DNA of 55,975 nucleotides from Bacteroides sp. (GCA_019414665.1 DXLO01000016.1:1-55975), one strand, 5' to 3'. Positions 1 through 9,072 are shown, counted from the stretch's first letter. Program-made: numbers and translations. Notes: a model not told the origin generated them from the letters alone.

Positions 1-2
1 AT

Positions 3-76
3 GGCGGGATAGCTCAGCTGGTTAGAGCGCATGATTCATAATCATGAGGTCCCCGGTTCAATCCCGGGTCCCGCTA
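3..76 (+). tRNA. tRNA-Met, anticodon CAT (elongator type)
   Basis: A full cloverleaf can be drawn. The acceptor stem pairs 3-9 with 69-75, with a G-U wobble at the first pair. The D arm contains the usual AGCTC...GAGC core. The anticodon stem is CATGA/TCATG around loop TTCATAA, and the T arm is 52-56/64-68 around TTCAATC. The discriminator base is A76 and CCA is not encoded. The loop matches elongator Met tRNAs; the initiator is unlikely because pair 1-72 is not the unpaired C-A type. A lysidine-modified tRNA-Ile2 also carries a CAT anticodon and cannot be excluded by eye. Confidence 0.93.
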
Positions 77-100
77 CAAAGCTTAAAAGCGCAGATATAA

Positions 101-143
101 GGCATTTGGGAGGCTTCCACTCCTGGGTGTCTTTTTTATTTTT
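101..143 (+). terminator. Rho-independent terminator of the tRNA-Met transcript
   Basis: A 12-pair stem rich in G-U pairs joins 101-112 to 120-131 around a 7-base loop. It is followed directly by TTTTTTATTTTT. It lies 25 bases after the tRNA on the same strand. Confidence 0.8.
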
Positions 144-174
144 ATATAGATAATCTTATTCTTCTTGACAAAAT

Positions 175-209
175 AAAAGTGTGACACGAAAATTCGCATC
201 ACACTTTTT
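175..209 (-). terminator. Terminator downstream of glmM
   Basis: The inverted repeat AAAAGTGTGA (175-184) / TCACACTTTT (199-208) has an inner CGAA/TTCG pairing. On the minus strand it is followed by TTTTATTTT. It begins about 10 bases past the glmM stop and faces the tRNA terminator. Confidence 0.75.
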
Positions 210-218
210 CCTTCGCTT

Positions 219-1607
219 TTATTTCGCTAAACTATATACGATATCCATAATCTGTTTTCCTAATTCATCAGCAGCTTCCATTGTCGCAGCCTCTGAATAG
301 ACACGAATAATCGGTTCTGTATTACTCTTACGTAAATGAACCCATTTATCCGGGAAATCAATCTTTACACCGTCTATATCATTTATCTCCTCTGCTTTAT
401 AGAGATCTTTCACTTTTGCCAATATTGCATCAACATCAGTTTGCGGTGTAAGATCAATACGGTTCTTAGCAATATAATAATTGGGATAAGAAGCACGCAA
501 CTCAGAAACCTTTTTGCCTTCATGCGCCAAATGACTTAAGAAAAGAGCAATTCCAACCAGTGCATCACGTCCATAATGTGATTCTGGATAAATCACCCCA
601 CCATTTCCTTCACCACCGATTACAGCATTTGTTTCTTTCATCTTCGTAACTACATTCACTTCACCCACTGCAGCTGCATTATATTGCATACCATATTTAC
701 GGGTTACATCACGCAAAGCACGTGTAGAACTCAAATTAGAAACCGTATTTCCTGGCGTATGCTTCAAAACATAATCGGCAACAGTTACCAATGTATATTC
801 TTCACCATACATCGTTCCATCTTCACAGATCATAGCAAGACGGTCTACATCCGGATCGACAACAAATGCCACATCTGCCTTTCCGCCCTTCATCAGATTC
901 ATTATATCTCCCAAATTCTTCTCAAGCGGCTCTGGGTTATGCTGGAAATTTCCCGTAGGTTCACAATATAACTTTTCTACATGCTGTACTCCTAAACGAT
1001 GAAGCAATTCTGGAAGAATAATACCACCTACAGAATTAACACAATCTATTGCTACGCGGAAATTCGCACGTCGTATAGCTTCTACATCAACTAATTTCAA
1101 AGCTAATACACTTTCAATATGCTTCTCATTATATGTATTATCTTCTACATAAGAGCCAATATGATCAATATCAGCATATTCAAAAGCCTCCGCTTCTGCA
1201 ATACGAAGCACCTCTTCACCTTCTGCCGCATTTAAGAATTCTCCATGCTCATTTAACAGTTTCAATGCATTCCACTGTTTGGGATTATGACTTGCAGTAA
1301 GAATAATACCTCCACATGCACCAGCCATTGTAACAGCCAGTTCTGTAGTAGGAGTTGAAGCCAGACCGATGTTCACTACATCGAAACCCATTCCCATCAA
1401 TGTACCACAAACTACATTCTTTACCATCTCGCCAGAAATACGGGCATCACGTCCTACAACAATCTTGTTGCTGCCAACCGTCGATGTACGACGAATCAGC
1501 GTGGCGTAAGCCGAAGTAAACTTTACGATATCCAGCGGATTTAATCCTTCTCCCGCTTTTCCTCCGATAGTACCCCGGATGCCAGATATAGATTTAATCA
1601 GTGTCAT
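219..1607 (-). CDS. glmM: Phosphoglucosamine mutase GlmM (alpha-D-phosphohexomutase family)
   Basis: The family interconverts glucosamine-6-phosphate and glucosamine-1-phosphate in the cytoplasm, feeding UDP-GlcNAc for peptidoglycan and LPS. The 462-residue protein has the four expected phosphohexomutase signatures. The N-terminal SGIRGT segment is followed by the phosphoserine loop TASHNP (Ser106), the metal loop DPDVDR (Asp251, 253, 255), the sugar loop GEGNGG (about 332-337) and the C-terminal phosphate loop RKSNTEP (about 426-432). Its ATG overlaps the stop of the upstream lipoprotein gene by one base (TAATG), so the two are probably translationally coupled. Phosphomannomutase or phosphoglucomutase activity is the main alternative within the family. 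Bacteroidales orthologues of this length are normally assigned as GlmM. Confidence 0.9.
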   Translation of the reverse strand: MTLIKSISGIRGTIGGKAGEGLNPLDIVKFTSAYATLIRRTSTVGSNKIVVGRDARISGEMVKNVVCGTLMGMGFDVVNIGLASTPTTELAVTMAGACGGIILTASHNPKQWNALKLLNEHGEFLNAAEGEEVLRIAEAEAFEYADIDHIGSYVEDNTYNEKHIESVLALKLVDVEAIRRANFRVAIDCVNSVGGIILPELLHRLGVQHVEKLYCEPTGNFQHNPEPLEKNLGDIMNLMKGGKADVAFVVDPDVDRLAMICEDGTMYGEEYTLVTVADYVLKHTPGNTVSNLSSTRALRDVTRKYGMQYNAAAVGEVNVVTKMKETNAVIGGEGNGGVIYPESHYGRDALVGIALFLSHLAHEGKKVSELRASYPNYYIAKNRIDLTPQTDVDAILAKVKDLYKAEEINDIDGVKIDFPDKWVHLRKSNTEPIIRVYSEAATMEAADELGKQIMDIVYSLAK

Positions 1608-2287
1608 TATTTACCTAAATTATAAGTTATCTCGTAATAGCAAGGATATACATACTGCGATGCCTTACTGGTTCCTTGTCCGTGTGGAACAATCAGACGT
1701 ACACGCGCCACTTTTTCAGAAGAAGTAGTACGACCCGGCTTCAAATATTTTAAAGGAACAAGCCAACCAGAAGGTACTGATGTTGTACCATAAATACTCG
1801 CCATACTATATTCTCTTGAAGTCTGGAATGCTGCAGAATAAGAACTAGAACTAATTGTTAATTTATATTCTTCTGGAAACAGTTCCAAAGTCGAATTGCC
1901 TGTATTTCCCATGTTCCATAAAAGAGTATCCCCAACACTAAATTCTAATTCATCACGCGACTGAACAGCCACTTCCACGAAGCGAGAAAGAATCTCATGT
2001 GACCCTTCCTTTAAGACTTCACCATTTTCACCATTAGGACCTTTGCACATGATATTCATGTAAACGCCACTCTCCTCGAACAGCACAAACTGATTTTCAT
2101 TTGTGACCGTATCCTGGTTGTAAAAATCTCTCTCGCTGATGATCTGATAATTATGACTCAGAATCCATGCGTGAATCGCATCGGCTTCATCTTCTTTCAT
2201 TTCAGCATAAGTCTTGCCATTATCACAACTTTGCAAGCAACTACATACTACTATACTTATCAATAATATGTAAACTCCTCTCATCAT
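1607..2287 (-). CDS. DUF4827-type lipoprotein
   Basis: A 226-residue protein with a short hydrophobic N-terminus ending in LQSC, a lipobox that would lipidate Cys21 (Cys15 and Cys17 also lie nearby). It starts with two consecutive ATG codons, either of which is possible. The mature part has no membrane span and looks like a soluble beta-rich domain. The sequence resembles the DUF4827 lipoproteins that sit beside glmM in Bacteroides; this is recalled from the family, not searched. Its stop overlaps the glmM start, so the pair is an operon. The molecular role is unknown; the coupling to glmM suggests an envelope function. Confidence 0.75.
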   Translation of the reverse strand: MMRGVYILLISIVVCSCLQSCDNGKTYAEMKEDEADAIHAWILSHNYQIISERDFYNQDTVTNENQFVLFEESGVYMNIMCKGPNGENGEVLKEGSHEILSRFVEVAVQSRDELEFSVGDTLLWNMGNTGNSTLELFPEEYKLTISSSSYSAAFQTSREYSMASIYGTTSVPSGWLVPLKYLKPGRTTSSEKVARVRLIVPHGQGTSKASQYVYPCYYEITYNLGK

Positions 2288-2384
2288 TTTATATCAAATA
2301 AATTATTTTACAAAAGCCAGTTCTATATTTAAAATAAAATTATAGACTTCGAATATAAAGCTATCTCTTAACATTAAAAAAATT

Positions 2385-3131
2385 TTATTTCAAATTAAAA
2401 GAACTTATTTTATCATTCCAATTCTTTTTAAAATAAGGGCCAAATGGCTTGACATCTTTCAATTTTCCATGTTCTATATATGGATGATCAGAATTAACCA
2501 CATATGTCAAGCTAAATTGCTGAAAATCAGTATCAGAATAAAATGTTAATCTACAACTTGGAGTACCTTTATCCCATATAGAACCTGATTTATAAGAACT
2601 AGTAAATTTAAAGGCCGAAATTTTATCATTCATATTAATATCCCATAAAGATGATTTTTCAAACGGAAGATTTTCGGCTGTTGAACTATAAGTATAATTT
2701 CTTCCCTTAAAACCTGTATCTTCATATATCGTGACACTCGCATCTTTAAGAAAATTAACACTACTACGTGATAAAGCTCCTTCTAATTTTGTTCTAACAG
2801 ATAAACTATCATTCAATTCTTTCTCCGAATCAAAATACTCATAGCCTCCATTATTTAAAACTAAAACAGCTACCTCAGGAGCAGATTTATAATATTCCAT
2901 CAAATTTGCAACTTCTTTATTTTTAAAAAGACAACTAGAATCTTGTAAAACTACATATTCACTAGAATATGATTTCCCATGATAAAAAAAAGTATAAACA
3001 CCCTTTTCCAAATAAGAAGCTACTTCATTATGTTCTTCAACAAGACTTTCATTTGTACAAGCAGTCAAAATATATAAAAGAACAACACTTAAAACATTCC
3101 TTGAAATTTTCTTTAAAATTTTCATATTCAC
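2385..3131 (-). CDS. Lipoprotein with beta/gamma-crystallin-like C-terminal domain
   Basis: A 248-residue protein with a signal peptide ending in ILTAC (lipid Cys25). The C-terminal half, residues about 131-248, has two Greek-key-like repeats. Each opens with an aromatic strand motif (YEDTGFKG and YSDTDFQQ) and closes with NDKIS, matching the N/D-N/D-x-x-S/T-S calcium signature of beta/gamma-crystallins. The first site reads NDKISA, so its last Ser is lost; the second, NDKISS, is intact. The N-terminal half is not recognised. The gene is visibly more AT-rich than its neighbours and has its own promoter, which suggests acquisition or relaxed use. Likely a Ca2+-binding envelope or surface protein; the function is inferred only from the fold. 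Confidence 0.7.
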   Translation of the reverse strand: MNMKILKKISRNVLSVVLLYILTACTNESLVEEHNEVASYLEKGVYTFFYHGKSYSSEYVVLQDSSCLFKNKEVANLMEYYKSAPEVAVLVLNNGGYEYFDSEKELNDSLSVRTKLEGALSRSSVNFLKDASVTIYEDTGFKGRNYTYSSTAENLPFEKSSLWDINMNDKISAFKFTSSYKSGSIWDKGTPSCRLTFYSDTDFQQFSLTYVVNSDHPYIEHGKLKDVKPFGPYFKKNWNDKISSFNLK

Positions 3132-3203
3132 AAAATTTAATTATTAATTATACTTTTATCTCCATATATCATTTCTCGATAAAGAACTAGATTTTCCAAA
3201 GCA

Positions 3204-3211
3204 CAAATATA
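3204..3211 (-). promoter_or_regulatory. Bacteroides -7 box of the crystallin-like lipoprotein gene
   Basis: The minus strand reads TATATTTG, a perfect TAnnTTTG. It lies about 73 bases upstream of the ATG and downstream of the terminator of the preceding gene. The -33 element is not clear. Confidence 0.55.
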
Positions 3212-3240
3212 GGCAAAAATAAAATAATCAAGAAATACAG

Positions 3241-3276
3241 AAGTAATGTTTCCTGTATAGACAAGAAACATTACTT
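3241..3276 (-). terminator. Terminator overlapping the stop of the NahK-like kinase gene
   Basis: Perfect 12-base inverted repeat arms (AAGTAATGTTTC / GAAACATTACTT, 3241-3252 and 3265-3276) with a 12-base loop. The stem includes the stop codon. The following minus-strand sequence is T-rich but lacks an uninterrupted T run. Confidence 0.6.
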
Positions 3277-4356
3277 CATCAAGGATGCGATATATGCCTT
3301 CATCTTTGGCATAGCACGTCTTGTTTCCTGATACAATGTATATTGTGCCAATGTACGTACATAATTATGTTCGGCGTATTTTATCTGATAATAGGTATCA
3401 CCGTTGATATAATCGGCCAGAAAACGTACCGCCTGCATGTACGGGAACAAGGTTACGGCATAAGGTAACAACTCTATTTCAACAGGTGTCAGAAAACTTC
3501 TGGCTGATTCAATATATCCTTTGGCAAAAGCCTGAAAAATATCGAATCTGAAATGTATTTTGTTTAAATCCGGCTCATCCTCAGGAGCTGTATTAGCTGC
3601 AGAACGCAAAAAATCACCAAAATCGGAAAATACGAAACTTGGCATAACTGTATCCAAATCGATTACGCATAATACCTCCCCTTTATCATCAAACAACATA
3701 TTGCTTACTTTCGTATCACAATGGCAAATACGTTTTGGTAATTTTCCTTCTTGAAACAGACGTTCTGCACAACACATTTCATCAGCATCACGCTCTATCT
3801 CATCCACGAGACAACGTACTTTTTCCATACGTCCTACAGCATCTTTCTGCACAGCTTCACGCAATTGCTGCATCCTAAATTTCATATTATGAAAATCAGG
3901 AATCGTTTCCCCCAATGGTTCTGGCAAATCTGTAAGCATTGCCTCAAACTCACCAAACTTCAAGCCTACCAGATAAGAAGATTCTGGGGTAACAGCATCC
4001 AGTGTACGGGAATCCGGAATAAAGACACACATCCGCCAATATTTTTCGCCATCAAAATAATATGTTTTCCCGGTATCCGACTTCAAAAAGCGAAGCACTT
4101 TCCTATCTATATCTTTTGTCTGTTTTTCTTCTAACTTTTTACGGATATGAGCTGTTATAACTTCTATATTATGCTGAAGCATATCAACATCAGTAAAGAC
4201 TTGATGATTGATGCACTGCAATATATAATCAGAGGCAGAATCATCAAGTGTCTGCACGAGATAAGTCTTATTTATTAAACCGGAAGTCAACGGACTTATT
4301 TTTTTCACTTCACCAGCCTCGGGGAAATGAGAAATTATGCTAGTTAAAATCTCCAT
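3271..4356 (-). CDS. NahK-like N-acetylhexosamine 1-kinase / APH-family phosphotransferase
   Basis: A 361-residue cytoplasmic protein of the aminoglycoside-phosphotransferase/choline-kinase fold. Visible are the N-lobe start TSGLINKTY (about 24-32), the catalytic loop HCDTKVSNML with Asp214 and Asn219, and the metal segment VIDLDTVMP (Asp233/Asp235). After these comes SDFGDFLRSAANT. The HxDTKxxN and IDLDTVMP forms resemble N-acetylhexosamine 1-kinases of gut bacteria more than true antibiotic kinases. It follows a GH109 gene with only an 18-base gap, so it probably phosphorylates the GalNAc or GlcNAc that enzyme releases. Substrate choice is inference; antibiotic resistance is unlikely. Confidence 0.75.
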   Translation of the reverse strand: MEILTSIISHFPEAGEVKKISPLTSGLINKTYLVQTLDDSASDYILQCINHQVFTDVDMLQHNIEVITAHIRKKLEEKQTKDIDRKVLRFLKSDTGKTYYFDGEKYWRMCVFIPDSRTLDAVTPESSYLVGLKFGEFEAMLTDLPEPLGETIPDFHNMKFRMQQLREAVQKDAVGRMEKVRCLVDEIERDADEMCCAERLFQEGKLPKRICHCDTKVSNMLFDDKGEVLCVIDLDTVMPSFVFSDFGDFLRSAANTAPEDEPDLNKIHFRFDIFQAFAKGYIESARSFLTPVEIELLPYAVTLFPYMQAVRFLADYINGDTYYQIKYAEHNYVRTLAQYTLYQETRRAMPKMKAYIASLMK

Positions 4357-4374
4357 CAGTTCACGCTATCTTGA

Positions 4375-5919
4375 TTATTCGTTATTTGCCCATTCTTTTG
4401 CTCCCTGTTGTTTCAGTTTTGCAGTAATTTCAGCGGCTTTTTTAGCAGTTGCAGCTTCGTCCTCAGGACTAGCAAACGCATGCTTATAACCTTTTACTAC
4501 ATTCCACTCTCCACGTGTAAAATCAGGAAATTCTACAGCAGCACAACCGTTATCCATAGATAGTTCTCCCAACTCAGCCAAGCAGCACCACTCAGCCAAA
4601 TCATATACATCCATATCCAATGGCAATCCATTCTGAAGGCAGTACACAAGACGACTGTCCATAATAAAATCCATACCTCCATGTCCACCAACTTCTTTTG
4701 CCATCTCTCCATATTTTTTCAGAATAGGATGCTGATATTTTTCTACCAAAGCTTCCATTTCCTTTTGCGGCAAAAAGCCATGTGAGCTAAGATCGTCCAA
4801 TTTAGGTTGTACTCCCGAAGCTGCCAATTGTTTAGCGTCAAGTGCATATCCTTCAACCGGATATTTGTTAGCAAAACCCTTTGTACCAGTCAGTTGATAT
4901 AAACGGTTATAAGGTTGTGGAGTCATTACATTATGCTGTATCTCGATAACTTTTCCTTTAGCAGTACGAATCAGCGTTGTCGTATGGTCACCATTACGAA
5001 AGTTATTGCATACAGAATCTGTACGTTCTTCCACCAAAGACTTACCTACTACCGACTTTGTATCCATAGCCACCAATGTCGCCATACGATCGCCACGATG
5101 AATGTCAAGAGCCTGTGCTACAGGACCAAGTCCGTGAGTAGCATACACGTCACCACGATGTCTCATATTATAATCCAGACGCCATCCTAACTTATCCTCT
5201 TTACCGTTTTTCCAGTAATAATCCCAAAAAGCTTCCAAATTATGGATATAAGCTCCCTGCGCACGAATTACCTCACCAAACACTCCCTGCTGAGCCATAT
5301 TCAAGGTATTCATCTCAAACCAGTCATAACAGCAGTTCTCCAAAATAAAGCAATGTCTACGACTTGTTTCACTCAAATTGATCAAAGCCCAGCATTCTTT
5401 CAGATTCATAGCTGAAGGAACTTCTACAGCAACATTCTTACCATGCTCCAAGGCACATTTTGCAACAGGAAAATGATGTAGCCAGTCGGCAGCTATATAA
5501 ACCAGATCGATGTCATCGCGTTTACACAACTCTTCATAGCCTTTCTCACCTGAATAAATAGCAGCTTTAGGCAAAGATGCTGCCTTCAAGTATTTCTGGC
5601 AATCTTCTGCACGTTTCTGTTCATAATCACATAAGGCAACAATCTGAGTACCGGGAATATGTGTAAAACGTTCAACAGCACCAGGTCCTCTCATACCTAG
5701 CCCAACAAAACCAACACGAACGACGTCCATTTTAGGCACAGTCAGTCCCAATACACTTTTCTGACCAGCAGGTCTTTCTGGTGTATGCACGACAATTGTA
5801 CCTTTATTCCATTCCCACTGTGTTCCTCTTTCCGACGTATACACTTCAGTAGTCGGCTTCACTGCACATGCCCCTAACACAAGACACATACTCCAAACCA
5901 GTACTTTTAGTTTTTTCAT
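4375..5919 (-). CDS. GH109-type NAD-dependent glycosidase lipoprotein (Gfo/Idh/MocA fold)
   Basis: A 514-residue protein with a lipobox LGAC (lipid Cys18) and a Rossmann NAD-binding loop GFVGLGMRGPG (about 70-80). The usual Gfo/Idh EKP motif is replaced by EVP (NVAVEVPSA). A tail with DYNMRHRGD, GLGPVAQALDIHRGD and HGGMDFIMDSRL is shared with family GH109. Known GH109 enzymes use tightly bound NAD+ to hydrolyse alpha-N-acetylgalactosaminides such as blood-group A determinants. The lipid anchor puts it in the periplasm or on the surface, so it would act on host glycans. The downstream kinase supports an amino-sugar substrate. An ordinary oxidoreductase is the alternative. Confidence 0.8.
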   Translation of the reverse strand: MKKLKVLVWSMCLVLGACAVKPTTEVYTSERGTQWEWNKGTIVVHTPERPAGQKSVLGLTVPKMDVVRVGFVGLGMRGPGAVERFTHIPGTQIVALCDYEQKRAEDCQKYLKAASLPKAAIYSGEKGYEELCKRDDIDLVYIAADWLHHFPVAKCALEHGKNVAVEVPSAMNLKECWALINLSETSRRHCFILENCCYDWFEMNTLNMAQQGVFGEVIRAQGAYIHNLEAFWDYYWKNGKEDKLGWRLDYNMRHRGDVYATHGLGPVAQALDIHRGDRMATLVAMDTKSVVGKSLVEERTDSVCNNFRNGDHTTTLIRTAKGKVIEIQHNVMTPQPYNRLYQLTGTKGFANKYPVEGYALDAKQLAASGVQPKLDDLSSHGFLPQKEMEALVEKYQHPILKKYGEMAKEVGGHGGMDFIMDSRLVYCLQNGLPLDMDVYDLAEWCCLAELGELSMDNGCAAVEFPDFTRGEWNVVKGYKHAFASPEDEAATAKKAAEITAKLKQQGAKEWANNE

Positions 5920-6020
5920 ATTTTCATTTAAAGTTAAGTTTCATTTTAAGACTGAATTATGACAGTATATTCTATGATCTGCTTAAAAAAGAAATATATA
6001 GTCCAAATCAATTCCTGATT

Positions 6021-7055
6021 TTACTTATTAAGCAAGTCCTCATATTTCACCAATGCCTGCTTAAACAGTTCAATAGCCTCATCCATCGTTCCATAGAATT
6101 CTCCACCAGAAGCATTCAGATGTCCACCTCCGTTAAAAAATTCGGATGCGACTTTATTACAAGGGAAGGTTCCTACAGATCGTAATGATACCTTTATCAT
6201 ATTTTTTTCAGTATCTTCACGGAGAAAAACTGAAAAACAAACTCCCTTCATCTGCAGTGGAATATTGACAAATCCTTCAGTATCTCCTTTCACATAATGA
6301 AACTTACTCTGCTCATCTTTGGTAAGCCATATCAATGCAGCATGAAAGCGAGGGAAGACCTGCATTTTATCATATAAAATATACCCCATAAGGCGTAAAC
6401 GATCTTCCGAATATGTATTGAAGACCTTACGGTAAATTTCATCCTTATCGATACCTTTTGATAATAATTCGCTAATGATAAAATAAATCTCACGGCTATT
6501 CGAATTATAAGTAAATCCTCCCGTATCAGTCATCATACCAGTATAAATACATTCAGCTCCTTCACGAGTTATATCTTCAAAATTACCCATCCGACAAATC
6601 AAACGAAAAATTAATTCAGAGGTTGAAGAAATCTCAGGATGAGATATAGTTACACGACAGAAGTCTTCTGGATTCAAATGATGATCGATCAACACCTTAC
6701 GCCCAGCAGAAGCAGCAACAGGTTTGGCCATTGCGTCAATACGCGATAAAGCATTGAAATCCAAACAGCAAATTACGTCGGCTTCAGCTATCAGTTTATC
6801 GGCAAATTCCGAATATTTGTCATAGCGGATAATATCTTTTGCCCCAGGCATCCAACGTAAGAAATCAGGAAAAGCATTAGGGACAATTATATGTACATTT
6901 TTCTCTTGTGTTTCCAGAAAATGAAGTAATCCTAACGAAGAGCCCAAAGCATCACCATCAGGAGATACATGAGTTACAATAACTATCTTGTCAGCACGTT
7001 CAAAATATTTAGCAACCTTATCAATATTGGCTTGAAGTATAACTTTTGTCAACAT
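6021..7055 (-). CDS. DHH/DHHA1 phosphoesterase, NrnA-type oligoribonuclease / pAp phosphatase
   Basis: The family degrades nano-RNA dinucleotides and 3'-phosphoadenosine-5'-phosphate in the cytoplasm. Motifs in order: THVSPDGDALGSS (DHH motif I), CCLDFNALSRID, LIDHHLNP (the DHH triad), a TDTGGF segment, and the C-terminal DHHA1 signature GGGHLNASGG. The longest frame begins at a TTG (7082) that lies inside the -7 box at 7080-7087. I therefore start at the ATG at 7055, giving 344 residues. ComEC and Rpe lie upstream on the same strand, but this gene has its own promoter inside that run. Confidence 0.88.
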   Translation of the reverse strand: MLTKVILQANIDKVAKYFERADKIVIVTHVSPDGDALGSSLGLLHFLETQEKNVHIIVPNAFPDFLRWMPGAKDIIRYDKYSEFADKLIAEADVICCLDFNALSRIDAMAKPVAASAGRKVLIDHHLNPEDFCRVTISHPEISSTSELIFRLICRMGNFEDITREGAECIYTGMMTDTGGFTYNSNSREIYFIISELLSKGIDKDEIYRKVFNTYSEDRLRLMGYILYDKMQVFPRFHAALIWLTKDEQSKFHYVKGDTEGFVNIPLQMKGVCFSVFLREDTEKNMIKVSLRSVGTFPCNKVASEFFNGGGHLNASGGEFYGTMDEAIELFKQALVKYEDLLNK

Positions 7056-7079
7056 AAAAAAACGAATTAAATTGAATGG

Positions 7080-7087
7080 CAAAAATA
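7080..7087 (-). promoter_or_regulatory. -7 box of the nrnA-like gene
   Basis: The minus strand reads TATTTTTG (TAnnTTTG), 24 bases before the ATG at 7055. It rules out the longer TTG-initiated frame. Confidence 0.6.
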
Positions 7088-7103
7088 CAAATTAATTCTT
7101 AAT

Positions 7104-9068
7104 CTACAGAAGAATAGCGTAAGAACCTTTTTCTGACATATCTATATAATTCAACCCATAGAATTCACATTCTCGTTTCAATTTTTCCCGATATGAGTCT
7201 TCTAACGAAGTATCTAAAACAACTTGTTTTATCTGAAACAACCGTTTGAGATCAGCTACAGAACCATAAAATCCACGGCATATATAAGCATAATCTACAT
7301 GCAAAGGAGAAAGTGCCTTTTGTTTTCTCCATTTATTATTATCGACCAAAACAATACAAATATCTCTAACCTTATAGATACATGATGCAGAAGACAACTC
7401 ATTAATATCTCTGTCGTATTTGGTATAAACTCCAGCACGAGACAAATAAATATAAGTACCAGCCAGCTCCCTTTGTTTCCACAAAAAGGACACTATCAAA
7501 ACATTTACAGTCAGTAGAAATACAATCAGCCTACGTGCATTACGACAGACAACATACCTCCATAAAGTCACTATTGCAACAGCAAGTAACCATGCCTGCC
7601 ATACCGAAAGATAGGCAGATGTAATTTGTGCTCCCGACCAATGTTGTATCTGCTCCATTACCTCATTCAAAGTCCGTACTGCAAAATCCAATCCCTGTAC
7701 CACAAAGTTTGCAACTACAGGAAACACCCCAAGTGCCAATGCCAGCAGCGTAGCCGACAGGATAAAAACAGCTATTGGAGCAACAACAAGATTAGATAGC
7801 AAAAAATAAACCGGGAATGTTCCAAAATAATATAATATAAGTGGCAGTGTTGCTAATTGGGCAGCAAGAGAAAGAGAAATAATGTTCCACAAGTAAGCAA
7901 CAATTTTATTTCGCACTACAAATAAACTATCAATTAATGGATAAAATAAGAAAATGCCCAATACAGCCATAAATGATAACTGAAAACCGACATCAAACAA
8001 ATACATGGGCTGGTATATCAACATTATAAAAGCTGTCAAAGTTAAAGCTGAAAAACCCGAGAAGCGATCCTCTGAAAAGATAGAAGCTACCACATACGCA
8101 GAAAACATTGTGACCGCCCTTATTACCGAAGGACTCAGCCCAGACAAGAAAACAAATCCCCACAAAAGTCCGACAATGAGAAAACTTGCAATCCATTTTC
8201 CGCCACAAACCCGCCGTAAAGGATAGAACAGCCACGAAAGAATCATCGATAGTATACCAATATGCAAACCGGAAAGCGCAAGAATATGACTAACCCCAGC
8301 TGCATTGTATGTAGCTTTTATCTCACGAGTAAGTTTTGATTTATCACCTACAGTAAGTGCCGATATTATAGCCAACACATCATCTTCCAAATTCCATGTA
8401 CGAAACTTTTTAATGATTTGTTCTCGAAGCATCAAAGCCTGCATCTTAAATGTTGGAGTACTTGGCCGAAGCAGTTTACGCCAATATCCGGAGTAGACTA
8501 TTGCCGTTCCACTTATCCCCTGTCGCTGAAGATATTGTCCATAATCAAATCCCGTAAAATCTGCATCAGACATAGGTATCCCGACATGTGCACGAAAGCA
8601 CATTCGATCACCACATTGTAATGGAGGTTGCATAGAATCAGGCATCCAATAAAGAAGTACCTGCTTATTTACCGGTTTCCAACTTCCTGTAGCAACATCT
8701 TTTACTTTTTCCACATTGACAGTTGCCTGAATAGTCTTGCCTTTCACACGAGGAATATCACATACGAAAGCAACATACACCGCTTTATCAGAATCCCACT
8801 CGTGATGTATATTTTCCAATGATATAACAAATAGTATTCCTCCTAGAAGCAAAAAACTTAGACTAACAGATATCCCAAACAAGAAACGAATCCGATAAGT
8901 CTTCGAAAAGTAAAATATAGAAGACAAAAGAACAGACAGAACAAAAACAAAACAAAGTGCATACAAGTAAGTTCCATCTAAAGCAAACACATCAGATAAA
9001 AAAATTCCGGTTGCCAGTGCTACCGACAACCGGAACAAAGGATAAAATGTGAAACGAGAACTCACCAT
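7104..9068 (-). CDS. comEC: ComEC/Rec2-family DNA-uptake channel protein
   Basis: A 654-residue polytopic inner-membrane protein. The N-terminal part has several membrane spans and a soluble OB-like segment (DUF4131 type, about 70-190). It is followed by the Competence domain with the hallmark HILALSGLHIGIL and many hydrophobic helices up to about residue 540. The remaining C-terminal stretch of about 110 residues is soluble and lacks the HxHxDH metal motif of the metallo-beta-lactamase domain found in Bacillus-type ComEC. It appears to be a channel-only or degenerate-nuclease form. It starts 4 bases after rpe and shares its promoter. A DNA-uptake role is by family; natural competence in this host is not shown. 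Confidence 0.85.
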   Translation of the reverse strand: MVSSRFTFYPLFRLSVALATGIFLSDVFALDGTYLYALCFVFVLSVLLSSIFYFSKTYRIRFLFGISVSLSFLLLGGILFVISLENIHHEWDSDKAVYVAFVCDIPRVKGKTIQATVNVEKVKDVATGSWKPVNKQVLLYWMPDSMQPPLQCGDRMCFRAHVGIPMSDADFTGFDYGQYLQRQGISGTAIVYSGYWRKLLRPSTPTFKMQALMLREQIIKKFRTWNLEDDVLAIISALTVGDKSKLTREIKATYNAAGVSHILALSGLHIGILSMILSWLFYPLRRVCGGKWIASFLIVGLLWGFVFLSGLSPSVIRAVTMFSAYVVASIFSEDRFSGFSALTLTAFIMLIYQPMYLFDVGFQLSFMAVLGIFLFYPLIDSLFVVRNKIVAYLWNIISLSLAAQLATLPLILYYFGTFPVYFLLSNLVVAPIAVFILSATLLALALGVFPVVANFVVQGLDFAVRTLNEVMEQIQHWSGAQITSAYLSVWQAWLLAVAIVTLWRYVVCRNARRLIVFLLTVNVLIVSFLWKQRELAGTYIYLSRAGVYTKYDRDINELSSASCIYKVRDICIVLVDNNKWRKQKALSPLHVDYAYICRGFYGSVADLKRLFQIKQVVLDTSLEDSYREKLKRECEFYGLNYIDMSEKGSYAILL

Positions 9069-9072
9069 TTTA

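Noticed and set aside
3271..4356. Aminoglycoside resistance gene
   Set aside because: It has the phosphotransferase fold, but the catalytic and metal motifs follow the N-acetylhexosamine kinase form and the gene is coupled to a GH109 glycosidase.
7993..8235. 80-residue minus-strand frame inside comEC and other frames inside long genes
   Set aside because: They lie wholly within well-supported genes in other frames and show no family motifs or start signals.
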